From: Brenneria populi
Lineage (GTDB): Bacteria; Pseudomonadota; Gammaproteobacteria; Enterobacterales; Enterobacteriaceae
Length of the DNA: 64,000 nucleotides
Direction: 5' to 3'
Assembly (NCBI RefSeq): GCF_036016195.1
Contig: NZ_JAYWTM010000006.1
Location: 372,001-436,000 of the forward strand
In this document: one piece after another, positions 7,449 through 16,395 of the stretch
Position numbering within the stretch: position 1 is the stretch's first letter
How the letters are laid out: every line of letters begins with the position of its first letter
Program-made: the position numbers and the translations under genes
The notes under the pieces: generated by a model
The model's database searches: none
Told to the model about the DNA's origin: nothing
What the model saw: only the letters and a program-made list of their open reading frames with translations

Positions 7449-8408
7449 ATGAAGAGTAAACAGCAGGCTGGCATCGGTCTTTGTCTGGCGCTGACGACGG
7501 CGATATGCTGGGGCGCTTTACCGATCGCCATGAAGCAGGTTCTGGTCGTCATGGAGCCCTATACGGTTGTTTGGTATCGATTTTTCATTGCGTCTATCGG
7601 GCTAGGCCTGTTGTTGTCCTCGCGAGGGCAGCTGCCTCCGCTGCGGATTTTTCGTCGGCGTCGATGGTTGATCGCCTTATCGATAGCCGCCTGCGGCTTG
7701 CTGGGGAACTTTGTCTTCTTCAGTTCATCGCTGCAATACCTGAGTCCTACCGCCGCCCAGGTTATCGGTCAACTTTCGCCTGTCGGTATGATGTTCGCCA
7801 GCGTACTCATCCTGAAGGAGAAGATGCGGGTGACGCAGGTTATTGGCGCGGTGACGTTGGTTTGCGGACTGATTTTATTTTTTAACGCCAGCCTGATTGA
7901 AATTTTCACCCGGCTTACCGATTACACGCTGGGCGTTCTGTTGGGCGTGTGCGCCGCCGGAGTCTGGGTAACGTACGGCGTCGCCCAGAAGATATTGCTG
8001 CGTCGTTTAACGTCGCAGCAGATTCTATTGCTGCTTTACCTCATCTGCATCGCGTTTATTACGCCATTTGCCCATCCGGAGGTTATCCTGCGGCTCAACG
8101 GGCTGCAGCTCGCCTGTTTGCTGTTCTGCGGCGCGAATACGCTGATAGGCTATGGCGCTTTGGCCGAAGCGATGGCGCGTTGGCAGTCTGCTCAGGTGAG
8201 TGCGGTCATTACGCTTACGCCGCTATTCTCGCTGCTTTTCTCCGACGCGTTGGCGCTTATCTGGCCGGTGCATTTTGAGATTACGGCGCTGAATTTAGCG
8301 GGATATATCGGCGCTCTGGTCGTTGTGGCCGGCGCCATGTTTTCCGCGATAGGACACCGCTTTTTCCCTGTAAGAAAAGAGCCCGTTTCTATAGCGGCGC
8401 TCAAGTAG
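7449..8408 (+). CDS. yhbE: EamA/DMT-family transporter YhbE
   Basis: The 319-residue inner-membrane protein has two EamA repeats and about 10 hydrophobic segments, starting after MKSKQQAGIGLCLALTTAICWGALPIAMKQ. It sits between rpmA and obgE exactly like E. coli yhbE (321 residues). The family carries metabolites such as amino acids; the substrate is unknown. Confidence 0.88.
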   Translation: MKSKQQAGIGLCLALTTAICWGALPIAMKQVLVVMEPYTVVWYRFFIASIGLGLLLSSRGQLPPLRIFRRRRWLIALSIAACGLLGNFVFFSSSLQYLSPTAAQVIGQLSPVGMMFASVLILKEKMRVTQVIGAVTLVCGLILFFNASLIEIFTRLTDYTLGVLLGVCAAGVWVTYGVAQKILLRRLTSQQILLLLYLICIAFITPFAHPEVILRLNGLQLACLLFCGANTLIGYGALAEAMARWQSAQVSAVITLTPLFSLLFSDALALIWPVHFEITALNLAGYIGALVVVAGAMFSAIGHRFFPVRKEPVSIAALK

Positions 8409-8738
8409 GCGGCGTGTCTAAACGAAAAAACGATGCGCATTCGTAGCGGGGATGGGGAGCGGTGTACTAATATCCATTCATAGCCGCCGTTTTTCAGTTG
8501 CCGGCAACGTTTTATCCTGCAACTCGAAATCATTGTGTATTTTTAATACGGATGAAAATATTGGGGGAAACGGGTACAATCCGCCCCTTTGCCGGAAATA
8601 GGTTCTGGTGCGTCAGTTTTTAATGGTTGGCGGCGATAAAGCCGGCATTCCTTGAAAGCGCAAAATCACGCCAAAAAGAACCAATAAATAGCCTAAAACA
8701 AGTAGATGTTCTCTATTGGTTTTTTGCGGAGAGAGTCA
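8409..8738 (+). other. yhbE-obgE intergenic region
   Basis: No gene is apparent in these 330 bp. The notable element is the hairpin at 8679-8725 just before obgE. The length suggests that obgE has its own promoter. Confidence 0.5.
8679..8725 (+). terminator. Attenuator-like hairpin before obgE
   Basis: AACCAATA (8679-8686) pairs with TATTGGTT (8714-8721), followed at once by a T-run to 8725. The structure ends 13 nt before the obgE start codon and abuts its ribosome-binding site (GCGGAGAG). It could work as a transcription or translation attenuator; unproven. Confidence 0.45.
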
Positions 8739-9911
8739 ATGAAGTTTGTAGATGAAGCCACGATTCTGGTTGTGGCCGGTGATGGCGGTAACGGCTGCGT
8801 CAGCTTCCGCCGAGAAAAATATATTCCCAACGGCGGCCCTGACGGCGGCGACGGCGGCGACGGCGGCGACGTTTATCTGTTGGCCGATGAAAACCTGAAC
8901 ACGCTGATCGACTACCGTTTTGAGAAATCATTTCGAGCTGAACGCGGACAAAATGGCCAGAGCCGCGACTGCACCGGGAAACGTGGTAAAGACATCACTA
9001 TCAAGGTTCCCGTCGGCACCCGCGTGCTGGATACCGGAACCGGCGAAGTGCTGGGGGATATGACGAGTCACCAGCAACGGCTGATGGTCGCCAAAGGCGG
9101 CTGGCACGGGTTGGGCAACTCCCGGTTCAAGTCTTCCGTTAACCGGGCCCCTCGTCAGAAAACCGACGGTACGCCGGGCGAAGAGCGTGAATTGATGCTG
9201 GAGCTGCTGCTGCTGGCCGATGTCGGCATGCTGGGGTTGCCTAACGCCGGTAAATCCACCTTTATCCGCGCCGTCTCGGCGGCCAAGCCCAAAGTGGCCG
9301 ACTATCCCTTTACTACGCTGGTGCCGAGCCTCGGCGTTGTGCGCATGGACAGCGAACAGAGCTTCGTCGTCGCCGATATCCCGGGCTTGATCGAAGGGGC
9401 TTCCGACGGCGCCGGTTTGGGCATCCGCTTCCTCAAACATCTGGAACGCTGCCGGGTGTTGCTGCATCTTATTGATTTGGCGCCGATTGACGAGTCCGAA
9501 CCGATAGAAAACGCCAAAGTGATCGTCAATGAATTACAGCAATATAGCGCGGCTCTCTCTGAAAAGCCGCGCTGGCTGGTGTTCAACAAAGTTGATTTGA
9601 TCGACAAGGCCGAAGCTGGAAAACGCGCCAAAGAGATCGCGGCGGCGCTGGGGTGGGAAGAGAAATATTATCTGATTTCAGCGGCGAACCGTGAAGGGGT
9701 GAATGCACTGTGCTGGGATGTGATGAACTTCCTGAAAGTACAGCCTAAAGCCGCGGCGGTCGAAGCCAGCGCGCCGGAGAAAGTCGAATTCATGTGGGAC
9801 GACTATCACCGTGAGCAGTTGGCGGCGGCAGAAAATGAAGCCGAGGAAGAGTGGGATGATGATTGGGACGACGAGGACGAAGAGGGCGTCGAAACCATTT
9901 ATCAACGCTGA
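8739..9911 (+). CDS. obgE: GTPase ObgE/CgtA
   Basis: This essential GTPase acts in 50S assembly and the stringent response. The 390-residue protein has the glycine-rich Obg fold (1-158, MKFVDEATILVVAGDGGNG), a G domain with G1 GLPNAGKST, G3 DIPGLIEG and G4 NKVDL, and an acidic tail (DDDWDDEDEE). The start at 8739 has GGAGAG upstream; an in-frame ATG at 8706 would add 11 residues foreign to the family. Confidence 0.97.
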   Translation: MKFVDEATILVVAGDGGNGCVSFRREKYIPNGGPDGGDGGDGGDVYLLADENLNTLIDYRFEKSFRAERGQNGQSRDCTGKRGKDITIKVPVGTRVLDTGTGEVLGDMTSHQQRLMVAKGGWHGLGNSRFKSSVNRAPRQKTDGTPGEERELMLELLLLADVGMLGLPNAGKSTFIRAVSAAKPKVADYPFTTLVPSLGVVRMDSEQSFVVADIPGLIEGASDGAGLGIRFLKHLERCRVLLHLIDLAPIDESEPIENAKVIVNELQQYSAALSEKPRWLVFNKVDLIDKAEAGKRAKEIAAALGWEEKYYLISAANREGVNALCWDVMNFLKVQPKAAAVEASAPEKVEFMWDDYHREQLAAAENEAEEEWDDDWDDEDEEGVETIYQR

Positions 9912-9928
9912 TCTCGCCCTATCTCATT

Positions 9929-9953
9929 GCCGGAAAACCGCGGTTTTTCCGGC
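9929..9953. terminator. Inverted repeat after obgE
   Basis: GCCGGAAAACCG faces CGGTTTTTCCGGC with almost no loop, 18 bp after obgE. The A/T runs within the stem make it a possible bidirectional terminator. Confidence 0.5.
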
Positions 9954-10032
9954 AAAGCGCTGAGTCGGCCCTTGCCGGTTGCTTCGGGATATTGACGGAT
10001 AAATGCCCGAGGCAGGCCATCCTGAGACTGGC

Positions 10033-10060
10033 GATACGGGGCGCGATCGCGCCCCGTATC
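10033..10060. terminator. 28-bp perfect palindrome between obgE and dacB
   Basis: GATACGGGGCGCGA and its exact reverse complement form a 28-bp uninterrupted palindrome ending 4 bp from the dacB stop codon. As RNA it would be a very stable hairpin for both convergent genes. Confidence 0.7.
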
Positions 10061-10063
10061 CGT

Positions 10064-11497
10064 TTAATTACTCTGATAGATATCTTTGTATAAGCGGCTT
10101 TCAAACCGCACCAGCGGAACCCGCCGCGCGCGTTGGTCTTCCGGCGGCACCGCATAACCGGAAAGGTACTGGACGAAGGCCATTTTCTGACCGCTGGCCG
10201 TGGTGATGAATCCCGCCAGGTTGTACACCCCTTGCAGGGCGCCGGTTTTCGCCGAAACCTTACCGTCTACGCCCGCTTCATGTAATCCGCCGCGATAGCG
10301 TAGGGTGCCGTCATAGCCGGCAAGCGGCAGCATCTCAATATAATTCAGCTCGTTATCATGCTGGGCGATATACTGCAACGCCTGCATCATGGTGGCCGGC
10401 GATATCAGGTTGTGTCTCGACAGGCCGGAGCCGTCAACCACAATGCTGTTGCCTAAGTCCACCCCGGCTTTCTGGCGTAAAATTTGACGCACCGCATCGG
10501 CGCCGGCCCGCCATGTACCGGGAACATTGAACCGTTCGTGGCCGATGGTGCGGAAAACGGTATCGGCGATCATGTTGTCGGACTTTTTCAACATAATGGT
10601 CAACAGGTCGTGCAGCGGCGCGGACTGGGTCTGTGCCAGTACGCTGCCGGCCGGGCCGGGCTGAGTCTGCCGGCGCAGGCTGCCTTTTATTCTAATTTCG
10701 GCCTGCAGCAGTTCGTCTTTGACAATCGCGCCGGCATAGCTGGCGCCATCCTGAATGGCGAAGGCCAGCGGGAGCGGGTCTTGCCGCTGCGTCAGGCAGC
10801 CGGTGAGCGTAAATCGATTCAGCTCTCCGGGTACCACATCCAGCTCGCAATATTGCGCCTCGGGGGAGCCTTTGGCCAGGGTGCGCACCTCGCTGAACAT
10901 TTGCACCGGGTAGTAAGAGGCCACGCGGATGAATGCGTTGTCGCCGGCCTTAGGCGCGCTGTAGAGCGAAACGGAGAAGCAGTTGCGGTCGACGATTGCC
11001 GCGGACGGCGGCGCGCTGAAGCATTGCGTCATGTCGTTCCAGGGCCAGCCGGGCGCTTTATCGTGGCTGGCGAAGACCGAGGTGTCGATCATCACATCGC
11101 CCTCGATTTCCCGGATGCCGCGTTTTTTTAATTCCTGCACCATATTGCGTATTTGCTGGCGCTTTAACGTCGGGTCGCCGCTGAAGCGAACGATCAGATT
11201 ACCCCGCAATTGGCCGTTAGTGACCGGGCTATGGCTTTCCATCGTGGTCGCAAAACGATAATCTGGTCCTAGCTGTAGGAGCGCCGCCAGCGCGGTCAGC
11301 ACTTTTTGCGTACTGGCGGGCAGCGCCATCTGTTGACTGTTAAAGGCTAACGTAGGGGTAGTCGCGCCAATTTTTTGCACAACCAGAGCCAGATTGGCGC
11401 CATCGGGCAAATACTGAATGTGATCTTCAACAGTTGCTGCATTCGCATGCAGAACAAAAGCGCAGGCAAGTCCGGGAATGATCGATGAAAAACGCAT
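10064..11497 (-). CDS. dacB: D-alanyl-D-alanine carboxypeptidase/endopeptidase PBP4
   Basis: This periplasmic class C low-molecular-weight penicillin-binding protein trims and cleaves peptidoglycan cross-links. The 477-residue precursor (same length as in E. coli) begins MRFSSIIPGLACAFVLHANA, a signal peptide cut around residue 20. Active-site motifs: STQK (Ser62), SDN in KKSDNMIAD, KTG in SAKTGAL. An upstream in-frame start at 11512 would add five residues before the signal peptide and is less likely. Convergent with obgE, divergent from greA, as in E. coli. Confidence 0.96.
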   Translation of the reverse strand: MRFSSIIPGLACAFVLHANAATVEDHIQYLPDGANLALVVQKIGATTPTLAFNSQQMALPASTQKVLTALAALLQLGPDYRFATTMESHSPVTNGQLRGNLIVRFSGDPTLKRQQIRNMVQELKKRGIREIEGDVMIDTSVFASHDKAPGWPWNDMTQCFSAPPSAAIVDRNCFSVSLYSAPKAGDNAFIRVASYYPVQMFSEVRTLAKGSPEAQYCELDVVPGELNRFTLTGCLTQRQDPLPLAFAIQDGASYAGAIVKDELLQAEIRIKGSLRRQTQPGPAGSVLAQTQSAPLHDLLTIMLKKSDNMIADTVFRTIGHERFNVPGTWRAGADAVRQILRQKAGVDLGNSIVVDGSGLSRHNLISPATMMQALQYIAQHDNELNYIEMLPLAGYDGTLRYRGGLHEAGVDGKVSAKTGALQGVYNLAGFITTASGQKMAFVQYLSGYAVPPEDQRARRVPLVRFESRLYKDIYQSN

Positions 11498-11771
11498 AAT
11501 CTCAGCTAACAACGGGGTAACGTGCGGTCATACTACGGCGCAACAAGGCCTAAAGTAAACGATGATCCCTATGGAACTCTGGGTTAAAATACGTATCAAA
11601 ATGCAAAACCGCTTCCGGCCTGGAAATTTTTGTTCCGGGGCTGGTTACTTTTGTTTAATTGCCAGAAAGCACTGGCATATAAGTAGATACTCCGTCGTAT
11701 TTGATTGTTAACGCGTCAGGATGGATGACGATTATTTGAGGCGTACGGATTTTCTAGAGGTATAGACAATT

Positions 11772-12248
11772 ATGAAACAATTTCCGATGACGTTGCGCGG
11801 CGCTGAAAAATTACGCGAAGAGCTGGATTTTTTAAAGGGCGTTCGCCGGCCTGAAATCATTGCCGCGATCGCCGAAGCCCGCGAGCATGGCGATCTGAAA
11901 GAAAATGCGGAATACCACGCCGCGCGCGAGCAGCAGGGGTTCTGTGAAGGGCGTATCCGGGATATAGAAGCCAAATTATCCAATGCGCAGATTATCGACG
12001 TGACTAAAATGACGGCGACGGGGCGCGTCATCTTTGGCGCAACCGTTAAGATCGTCAATCTGGACACGGAAGAAGAGCAGACTTATCGCATCGTTGGCGA
12101 TGACGAGGCTGACTTTAAGCAGAATCTGATCTCCGTTAACTCGCCGATCGCCCGCGGGCTTATCGGTAAAGAACAGGACGACATTGTTGTGATTCGTACG
12201 CCGGGCGGCGACGTAGAGTACGAAATCGTCAGCGTTGAATACCTGTAA
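11772..12248 (+). CDS. greA: Transcription elongation factor GreA
   Basis: GreA stimulates transcript cleavage by backtracked RNA polymerase. The 158-residue protein has the N-terminal coiled coil with the acidic tip (residues about 40-50, EHGDLKENAEYHAAREQQ) and the C-terminal FKBP-like domain. It starts MKQFPMTLRGAEKLREELDF. Followed by a bidirectional terminator shared with yhbY. Confidence 0.98.
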   Translation: MKQFPMTLRGAEKLREELDFLKGVRRPEIIAAIAEAREHGDLKENAEYHAAREQQGFCEGRIRDIEAKLSNAQIIDVTKMTATGRVIFGATVKIVNLDTEEEQTYRIVGDDEADFKQNLISVNSPIARGLIGKEQDDIVVIRTPGGDVEYEIVSVEYL

Positions 12249-12294
12249 TTTCGTTATCTTGATGATAAAAACAACAAAGTTTGTAAAGAAAAGA

Positions 12295-12316
12295 AAAAGG
12301 CCGCTTGCGGCCTTTT
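12295..12316. terminator. Bidirectional terminator, greA / yhbY
   Basis: AAAAGGCCGC-TT-GCGGCCTTTT is a perfect stem with A- and T-runs on both sides. It lies between convergent greA and yhbY and can act on both strands. Confidence 0.9.
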
Positions 12317-12375
12317 CTCTCACAGAGAGGCATGGCACCTTTCCGTTAAAACAGCGTATCTTGAAATAAAAAATG

Positions 12376-12669
12376 CTATCGTGGTAACACTATTTTACCT
12401 TCTTTCGAAGGACGATAGAGTACCAGCGTATGACCGATAACCTGAACGTTATTGGCCCCGGTTTCACGAATAATAGCTTCAATAATCAAAGTCTTAGTCT
12501 CTCTTTCTTCAGCGGCGACCTTAACTTTGATCAGTTCGTGATGTTCTAATGCTTGTTCGATCTCAGCCAGAACACCTTCGGTGAGGCCGTTATTGCCCAG
12601 CATGACAACCGGTTTTAACGGGTGCGCCAGACCTTTCAGGTGTTGTTTTTGTTTATTACTTAGATTCAT
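12376..12669 (-). CDS. yhbY: RNA-binding protein YhbY (CRM domain)
   Basis: The 97-residue protein is a single CRM (CRS1-YhbY) domain with the conserved loop VVMLGNNGLTEGVL (GxxG-type). E. coli YhbY associates with pre-50S particles. Same length and place as in E. coli: convergent with greA, divergent from rlmE. Confidence 0.95.
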   Translation of the reverse strand: MNLSNKQKQHLKGLAHPLKPVVMLGNNGLTEGVLAEIEQALEHHELIKVKVAAEERETKTLIIEAIIRETGANNVQVIGHTLVLYRPSKEGKIVLPR

Positions 12670-12811
12670 TGTCTTTTTTGCTTAGGTTGGGATTGAAAAC
12701 GGTTCATTCTACCGCCATCTCATGATTATAACCAATTTGGTTGTGCGGATTGAGATCGGAGAGCCGTCTCTACTTACCCCTAGCGCCTTATTCAGAATGG
12801 TTGGGAAATAG

Positions 12812-13441
12812 ATGGCCACTAAAAAGCGTTCTGCAAGTTCCAGTCGCTGGTTGCAGGAACACTTTAGCGATAAATATGTGCAACAGGCGCAGAAAAAAGG
12901 GCTCCGCTCTCGAGCTTGGTTTAAACTTGATGAAATACAGCAGAGCGACAAACTGTTTAAACCCGGCATGACGGTTGTTGATTTAGGCGCGGCGCCCGGC
13001 GGCTGGTCGCAGTACGTTGTGACGCAGATTGGCGGTAAGGGTCGCATCATTGCATGTGATATTCTGCCGATGGATCCTATTGTCGGTGTCGATTTCCTGC
13101 AAGGGGATTTTCGTGATGAATTAGTCCTTAACGCTCTTCTCGAAAGAGTCGGGGACAACAAGGTTCAGGTGGTGATGTCTGACATGGCCCCGAACATGAG
13201 CGGTACACCGGCAGTTGATATTCCGAAAGCGATGTATCTGGTTGAATTAGCACTTGGTATGTGTCGGGATGTTTTAGCGCCAGGCGGAAGTTTCCTGGTC
13301 AAAGTGTTTCAGGGAGAAGGTTTTGATGAATACCTGCGGGAAATTCGCTCCCTGTTTACGAAGGTTAAAATTCGTAAACCAGACGCTTCGCGTTCCAGAT
13401 CTCGTGAAGTGTATATCGTAGCGACAGGGCGCAAACTGTAG
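12812..13441 (+). CDS. rlmE: 23S rRNA 2'-O-ribose U2552 methyltransferase
   Basis: RlmE (FtsJ, RrmJ) methylates U2552 in the A loop late in 50S assembly. The 209-residue protein has the SAM motif VVDLGAAPGGWSQYV and the catalytic-region segments DMAPNMSG and FLVKVFQGEGF; the K-D-K-E tetrad residues appear present. It heads the rlmE-ftsH operon. Confidence 0.97.
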   Translation: MATKKRSASSSRWLQEHFSDKYVQQAQKKGLRSRAWFKLDEIQQSDKLFKPGMTVVDLGAAPGGWSQYVVTQIGGKGRIIACDILPMDPIVGVDFLQGDFRDELVLNALLERVGDNKVQVVMSDMAPNMSGTPAVDIPKAMYLVELALGMCRDVLAPGGSFLVKVFQGEGFDEYLREIRSLFTKVKIRKPDASRSRSREVYIVATGRKL

Positions 13442-13489
13442 TACCCTAACGCTGTTTTTTAACACAGTTGTAATAATGAGGTTAATCCC

Positions 13490-15433
13490 TTGAGTGACAT
13501 GGCGAAAAACCTGATTCTCTGGTTAGTCATCGCAGTCGTGCTGATGTCCGTATTCCAGAGCTTTGGGCCCAGCGAGTCGAATGGCCGTAGGGTGGATTAT
13601 TCAACCTTCTTAACTGAAGTGAATCAGGATCAGGTCCGTGAAGCACGTATCAACGGGCGTGAGATCAGTGTTATCAAAAAAGATAGCAACAGATACACGA
13701 CTTATATTCCTGTCAACGATCCCAAGCTGCTGGATAACCTGCTAACGAAGAATGTGAAAGTCGTTGGTGAACCGCCGGAAGAGCCGAGTTTACTGGCTTC
13801 GATCTTTATTTCCTGGTTCCCGATGCTGCTACTGATCGGCGTCTGGATCTTCTTCATGCGTCAAATGCAGGGCGGCGGCGGTAAAGGCGCCATGTCCTTT
13901 GGCAAGAGCAAGGCTCGTATGCTGACGGAAGACCAGATCAAAACGACGTTCGCCGATGTCGCCGGTTGCGACGAAGCGAAGGAAGAAGTCAGCGAACTGG
14001 TTGAGTATCTGCGTGAACCCAGCCGATTCCAGAAGCTGGGCGGCAAGATACCGAAAGGCATTCTGATGGTCGGCCCGCCGGGGACAGGTAAAACCCTGTT
14101 GGCGAAAGCGATCGCCGGCGAAGCGAAAGTTCCGTTCTTTACGATTTCCGGTTCAGACTTCGTTGAAATGTTTGTCGGTGTAGGGGCTTCCCGCGTTCGC
14201 GACATGTTCGAGCAGGCGAAGAAAGCCGCGCCTTGTATCATCTTTATCGATGAAATCGATGCGGTAGGCCGTCAACGCGGCGCCGGATTGGGCGGCGGCC
14301 ACGACGAACGTGAACAGACGCTGAACCAGATGCTGGTCGAGATGGATGGTTTCGAAGGCAATGAAGGCATTATTGTGATCGCCGCCACCAACCGTCCCGA
14401 TGTGCTTGACCCGGCGTTGCTGCGTCCGGGCCGTTTTGACCGTCAGGTCGTGGTCGGCCTGCCGGACGTGCGTGGCCGTGAACAGATTCTGAAAGTGCAT
14501 ATGCGCCGCGTGCCGCTGTCTCCGGATATCGATGCGTCCGTTATCGCGCGCGGCACGCCCGGCTTCTCCGGCGCCGATTTGGCCAACCTGGTCAACGAAG
14601 CGGCCCTGTTCGCCGCCCGTGGTAATAAACGAGTTGTCTCCATGGTTGAGTTTGAAAAGGCGAAAGACAAGATCATGATGGGGGCGGAGCGCCGCTCCAT
14701 GGTGATGACGGAACAGCAGAAAGAGTCGACGGCCTACCATGAAGCGGGTCATGCGATTATCGGTCGGCTGGTGCCGGAACATGATCCGGTGCATAAAGTG
14801 ACGATTATTCCGCGCGGACGCGCGTTGGGCGTGACGTTCTTCCTGCCGGAAGGCGATGCGATCAGCGCCAGCCGTCAGAAGCTGGAAAGTCAGATCTCCA
14901 CGCTGTACGGCGGTCGTCTGGCTGAAGAGATCATCTACGGAGCGGAGAAGGTTTCTACCGGCGCGTCGAACGATATCAAGGTCGCGACCTCTATTGCCCG
15001 CAACATGGTCACGCAGTGGGGCTTCTCCGAAAAACTCGGTCCGCTGCTGTACGCGGAGGAAGACGGCGAAGTCTTCCTGGGGCGCTCCGTCGCCAAGGCC
15101 AAACATATGTCCGATGAAACCGCCAGAATCATCGACCAAGAAGTTAAATCTCTGATTGAACGTAACTACCAGCGCGCGCGTGAGTTACTGATGGCGAATA
15201 TGGACATCCTGCATTCCATGAAGGATGCATTGATGAAATATGAAACCATCGATGCGCCGCAAATCGATGATTTGATGTCGCGTAAAGATGTGCGTCCGCC
15301 CGCGGGCTGGGAAGAGCCTGGTTCAGGCAGCAGCTCCGGCAGCGGCGGTTCGCCGAAGTCGCCGACGCCGGTTGATGAACCGCGCACGACTAACCCGGGC
15401 GGCACGATGTCTGAACAGTTAGGCGAGAAATAA
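13490..15433 (+). CDS. ftsH: ATP-dependent zinc metalloprotease FtsH
   Basis: This membrane AAA+ protease degrades sigma-32, LpxC, SecY and misassembled membrane proteins. The 647-residue protein has two N-terminal TM segments around a periplasmic domain, Walker A GPPGTGKT, Walker B CIIFIDEIDAVG, the SRH, and the zinc site HEAGH (about 417-421). The start is taken as TTG at 13490 (MSDMAKNLILW), as in E. coli; ATG at 13499 would give 644 residues. The upstream TAATGAGG may serve either. Confidence 0.97.
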   Translation: MSDMAKNLILWLVIAVVLMSVFQSFGPSESNGRRVDYSTFLTEVNQDQVREARINGREISVIKKDSNRYTTYIPVNDPKLLDNLLTKNVKVVGEPPEEPSLLASIFISWFPMLLLIGVWIFFMRQMQGGGGKGAMSFGKSKARMLTEDQIKTTFADVAGCDEAKEEVSELVEYLREPSRFQKLGGKIPKGILMVGPPGTGKTLLAKAIAGEAKVPFFTISGSDFVEMFVGVGASRVRDMFEQAKKAAPCIIFIDEIDAVGRQRGAGLGGGHDEREQTLNQMLVEMDGFEGNEGIIVIAATNRPDVLDPALLRPGRFDRQVVVGLPDVRGREQILKVHMRRVPLSPDIDASVIARGTPGFSGADLANLVNEAALFAARGNKRVVSMVEFEKAKDKIMMGAERRSMVMTEQQKESTAYHEAGHAIIGRLVPEHDPVHKVTIIPRGRALGVTFFLPEGDAISASRQKLESQISTLYGGRLAEEIIYGAEKVSTGASNDIKVATSIARNMVTQWGFSEKLGPLLYAEEDGEVFLGRSVAKAKHMSDETARIIDQEVKSLIERNYQRARELLMANMDILHSMKDALMKYETIDAPQIDDLMSRKDVRPPAGWEEPGSGSSSGSGGSPKSPTPVDEPRTTNPGGTMSEQLGEK

Positions 15434-15473
15434 ATCGATCGACGCTGTATCACAGGGTAGCCGTCGTTAAGCC

Positions 15474-15499
15474 AAACCCCGGACTTGTCCGGGGTTTTT
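15474..15499 (+). terminator. ftsH terminator
   Basis: AAACCCCGGA-CTTG-TCCGGGGTTT with a short T tract, 40 bp after ftsH. It separates rlmE-ftsH from folP-glmM. Confidence 0.88.
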
Positions 15500-15553
15500 A
15501 CTTAATTATCAGCCGGATAGGTTTTAATATAGTCAACGATTTGAGGGATAAGC

Positions 15554-16387
15554 ATGCAATTGATCGCCAGAGGATCAACCCTGGATCTTTCTCGCCCCAA
15601 CGTTATGGGCATTCTCAACGTCACTCCCGATTCATTCTCCGACGGCGGCCGGCACAATACGTTGGATGCGGCGCTGGTTCATGCCCAGGATATGATCGCC
15701 GCCGGCGCGACGCTGATTGATATTGGCGGAGAGTCAACCCGCCCCGGCGCCGACGAGGTTAGCGTGCAGGAGGAGCTGGAGCGCGTGATTCCCGTCGTCG
15801 AGGCGCTGGCGAGGCGTTTTGACGTATGGATTTCTGTCGATACGTCAAAGCCTGAAGTGATAACGGCTGCGGCGCAAGCGGGCGCTCACTTAATTAACGA
15901 TATTCGTTCATTGCAAGAACCCGGCGCTTTGGCTGCCGCGGCGGCGACCGGGTTACCGGTGTGCCTGATGCATATGCAGGGATTGCCAAAAACCATGCAG
16001 CATAACCCTCACTATGATGACTTGATGAGCGAGGTGGGGGATTTTTTACAGCGGCAGATCGCGCGCTGCGTGAACGGCAATATTCTGAAAAGTAATTTGT
16101 TGCTGGATCCCGGATTCGGATTTGGCAAGAATCTGACCCACAATTACCAGCTTCTGGCCCGCCTGGGGGAATTGCATCGCTTCGGATTGCCTCTGCTGGT
16201 GGGGATGTCGAGGAAATCGATGATTGGACAACTGCTCAAGGTTCCCCCGGTGCAGCGGGTGCAGGGCAGCGTGGCCTGCGCAGTGATTGCGGCGATGCAG
16301 GGCGCGCAAATTATTCGTGTCCATGACGTAAAGGAAACGGTAGATGCGATGCGCATAGTTGAAGCGACTCTTTCAGCAAAGGAATAA
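15554..16387 (+). CDS. folP: Dihydropteroate synthase
   Basis: DHPS joins p-aminobenzoate to dihydropterin pyrophosphate in folate synthesis and is the sulfonamide target. The 277-residue TIM-barrel protein has the signatures NVTPDSFSDGG and IDIGGESTRPGA and a C-terminal HDVKETVDAMRI segment. It is 8 bp from glmM and cotranscribed with it. Confidence 0.97.
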   Translation: MQLIARGSTLDLSRPNVMGILNVTPDSFSDGGRHNTLDAALVHAQDMIAAGATLIDIGGESTRPGADEVSVQEELERVIPVVEALARRFDVWISVDTSKPEVITAAAQAGAHLINDIRSLQEPGALAAAAATGLPVCLMHMQGLPKTMQHNPHYDDLMSEVGDFLQRQIARCVNGNILKSNLLLDPGFGFGKNLTHNYQLLARLGELHRFGLPLLVGMSRKSMIGQLLKVPPVQRVQGSVACAVIAAMQGAQIIRVHDVKETVDAMRIVEATLSAKE

Positions 16388-16395
16388 AAATTATT

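Noticed and set aside
8841..8871. Triplicated GGCGGCGAC micro-repeat
   Set aside because: It encodes the conserved glycine-rich GGDGGDGGD of the Obg fold in obgE.
10033..10060. A 28-bp palindrome as a recombination or regulator site
   Set aside because: Its location between the convergent obgE and dacB genes is fully explained by terminator function.
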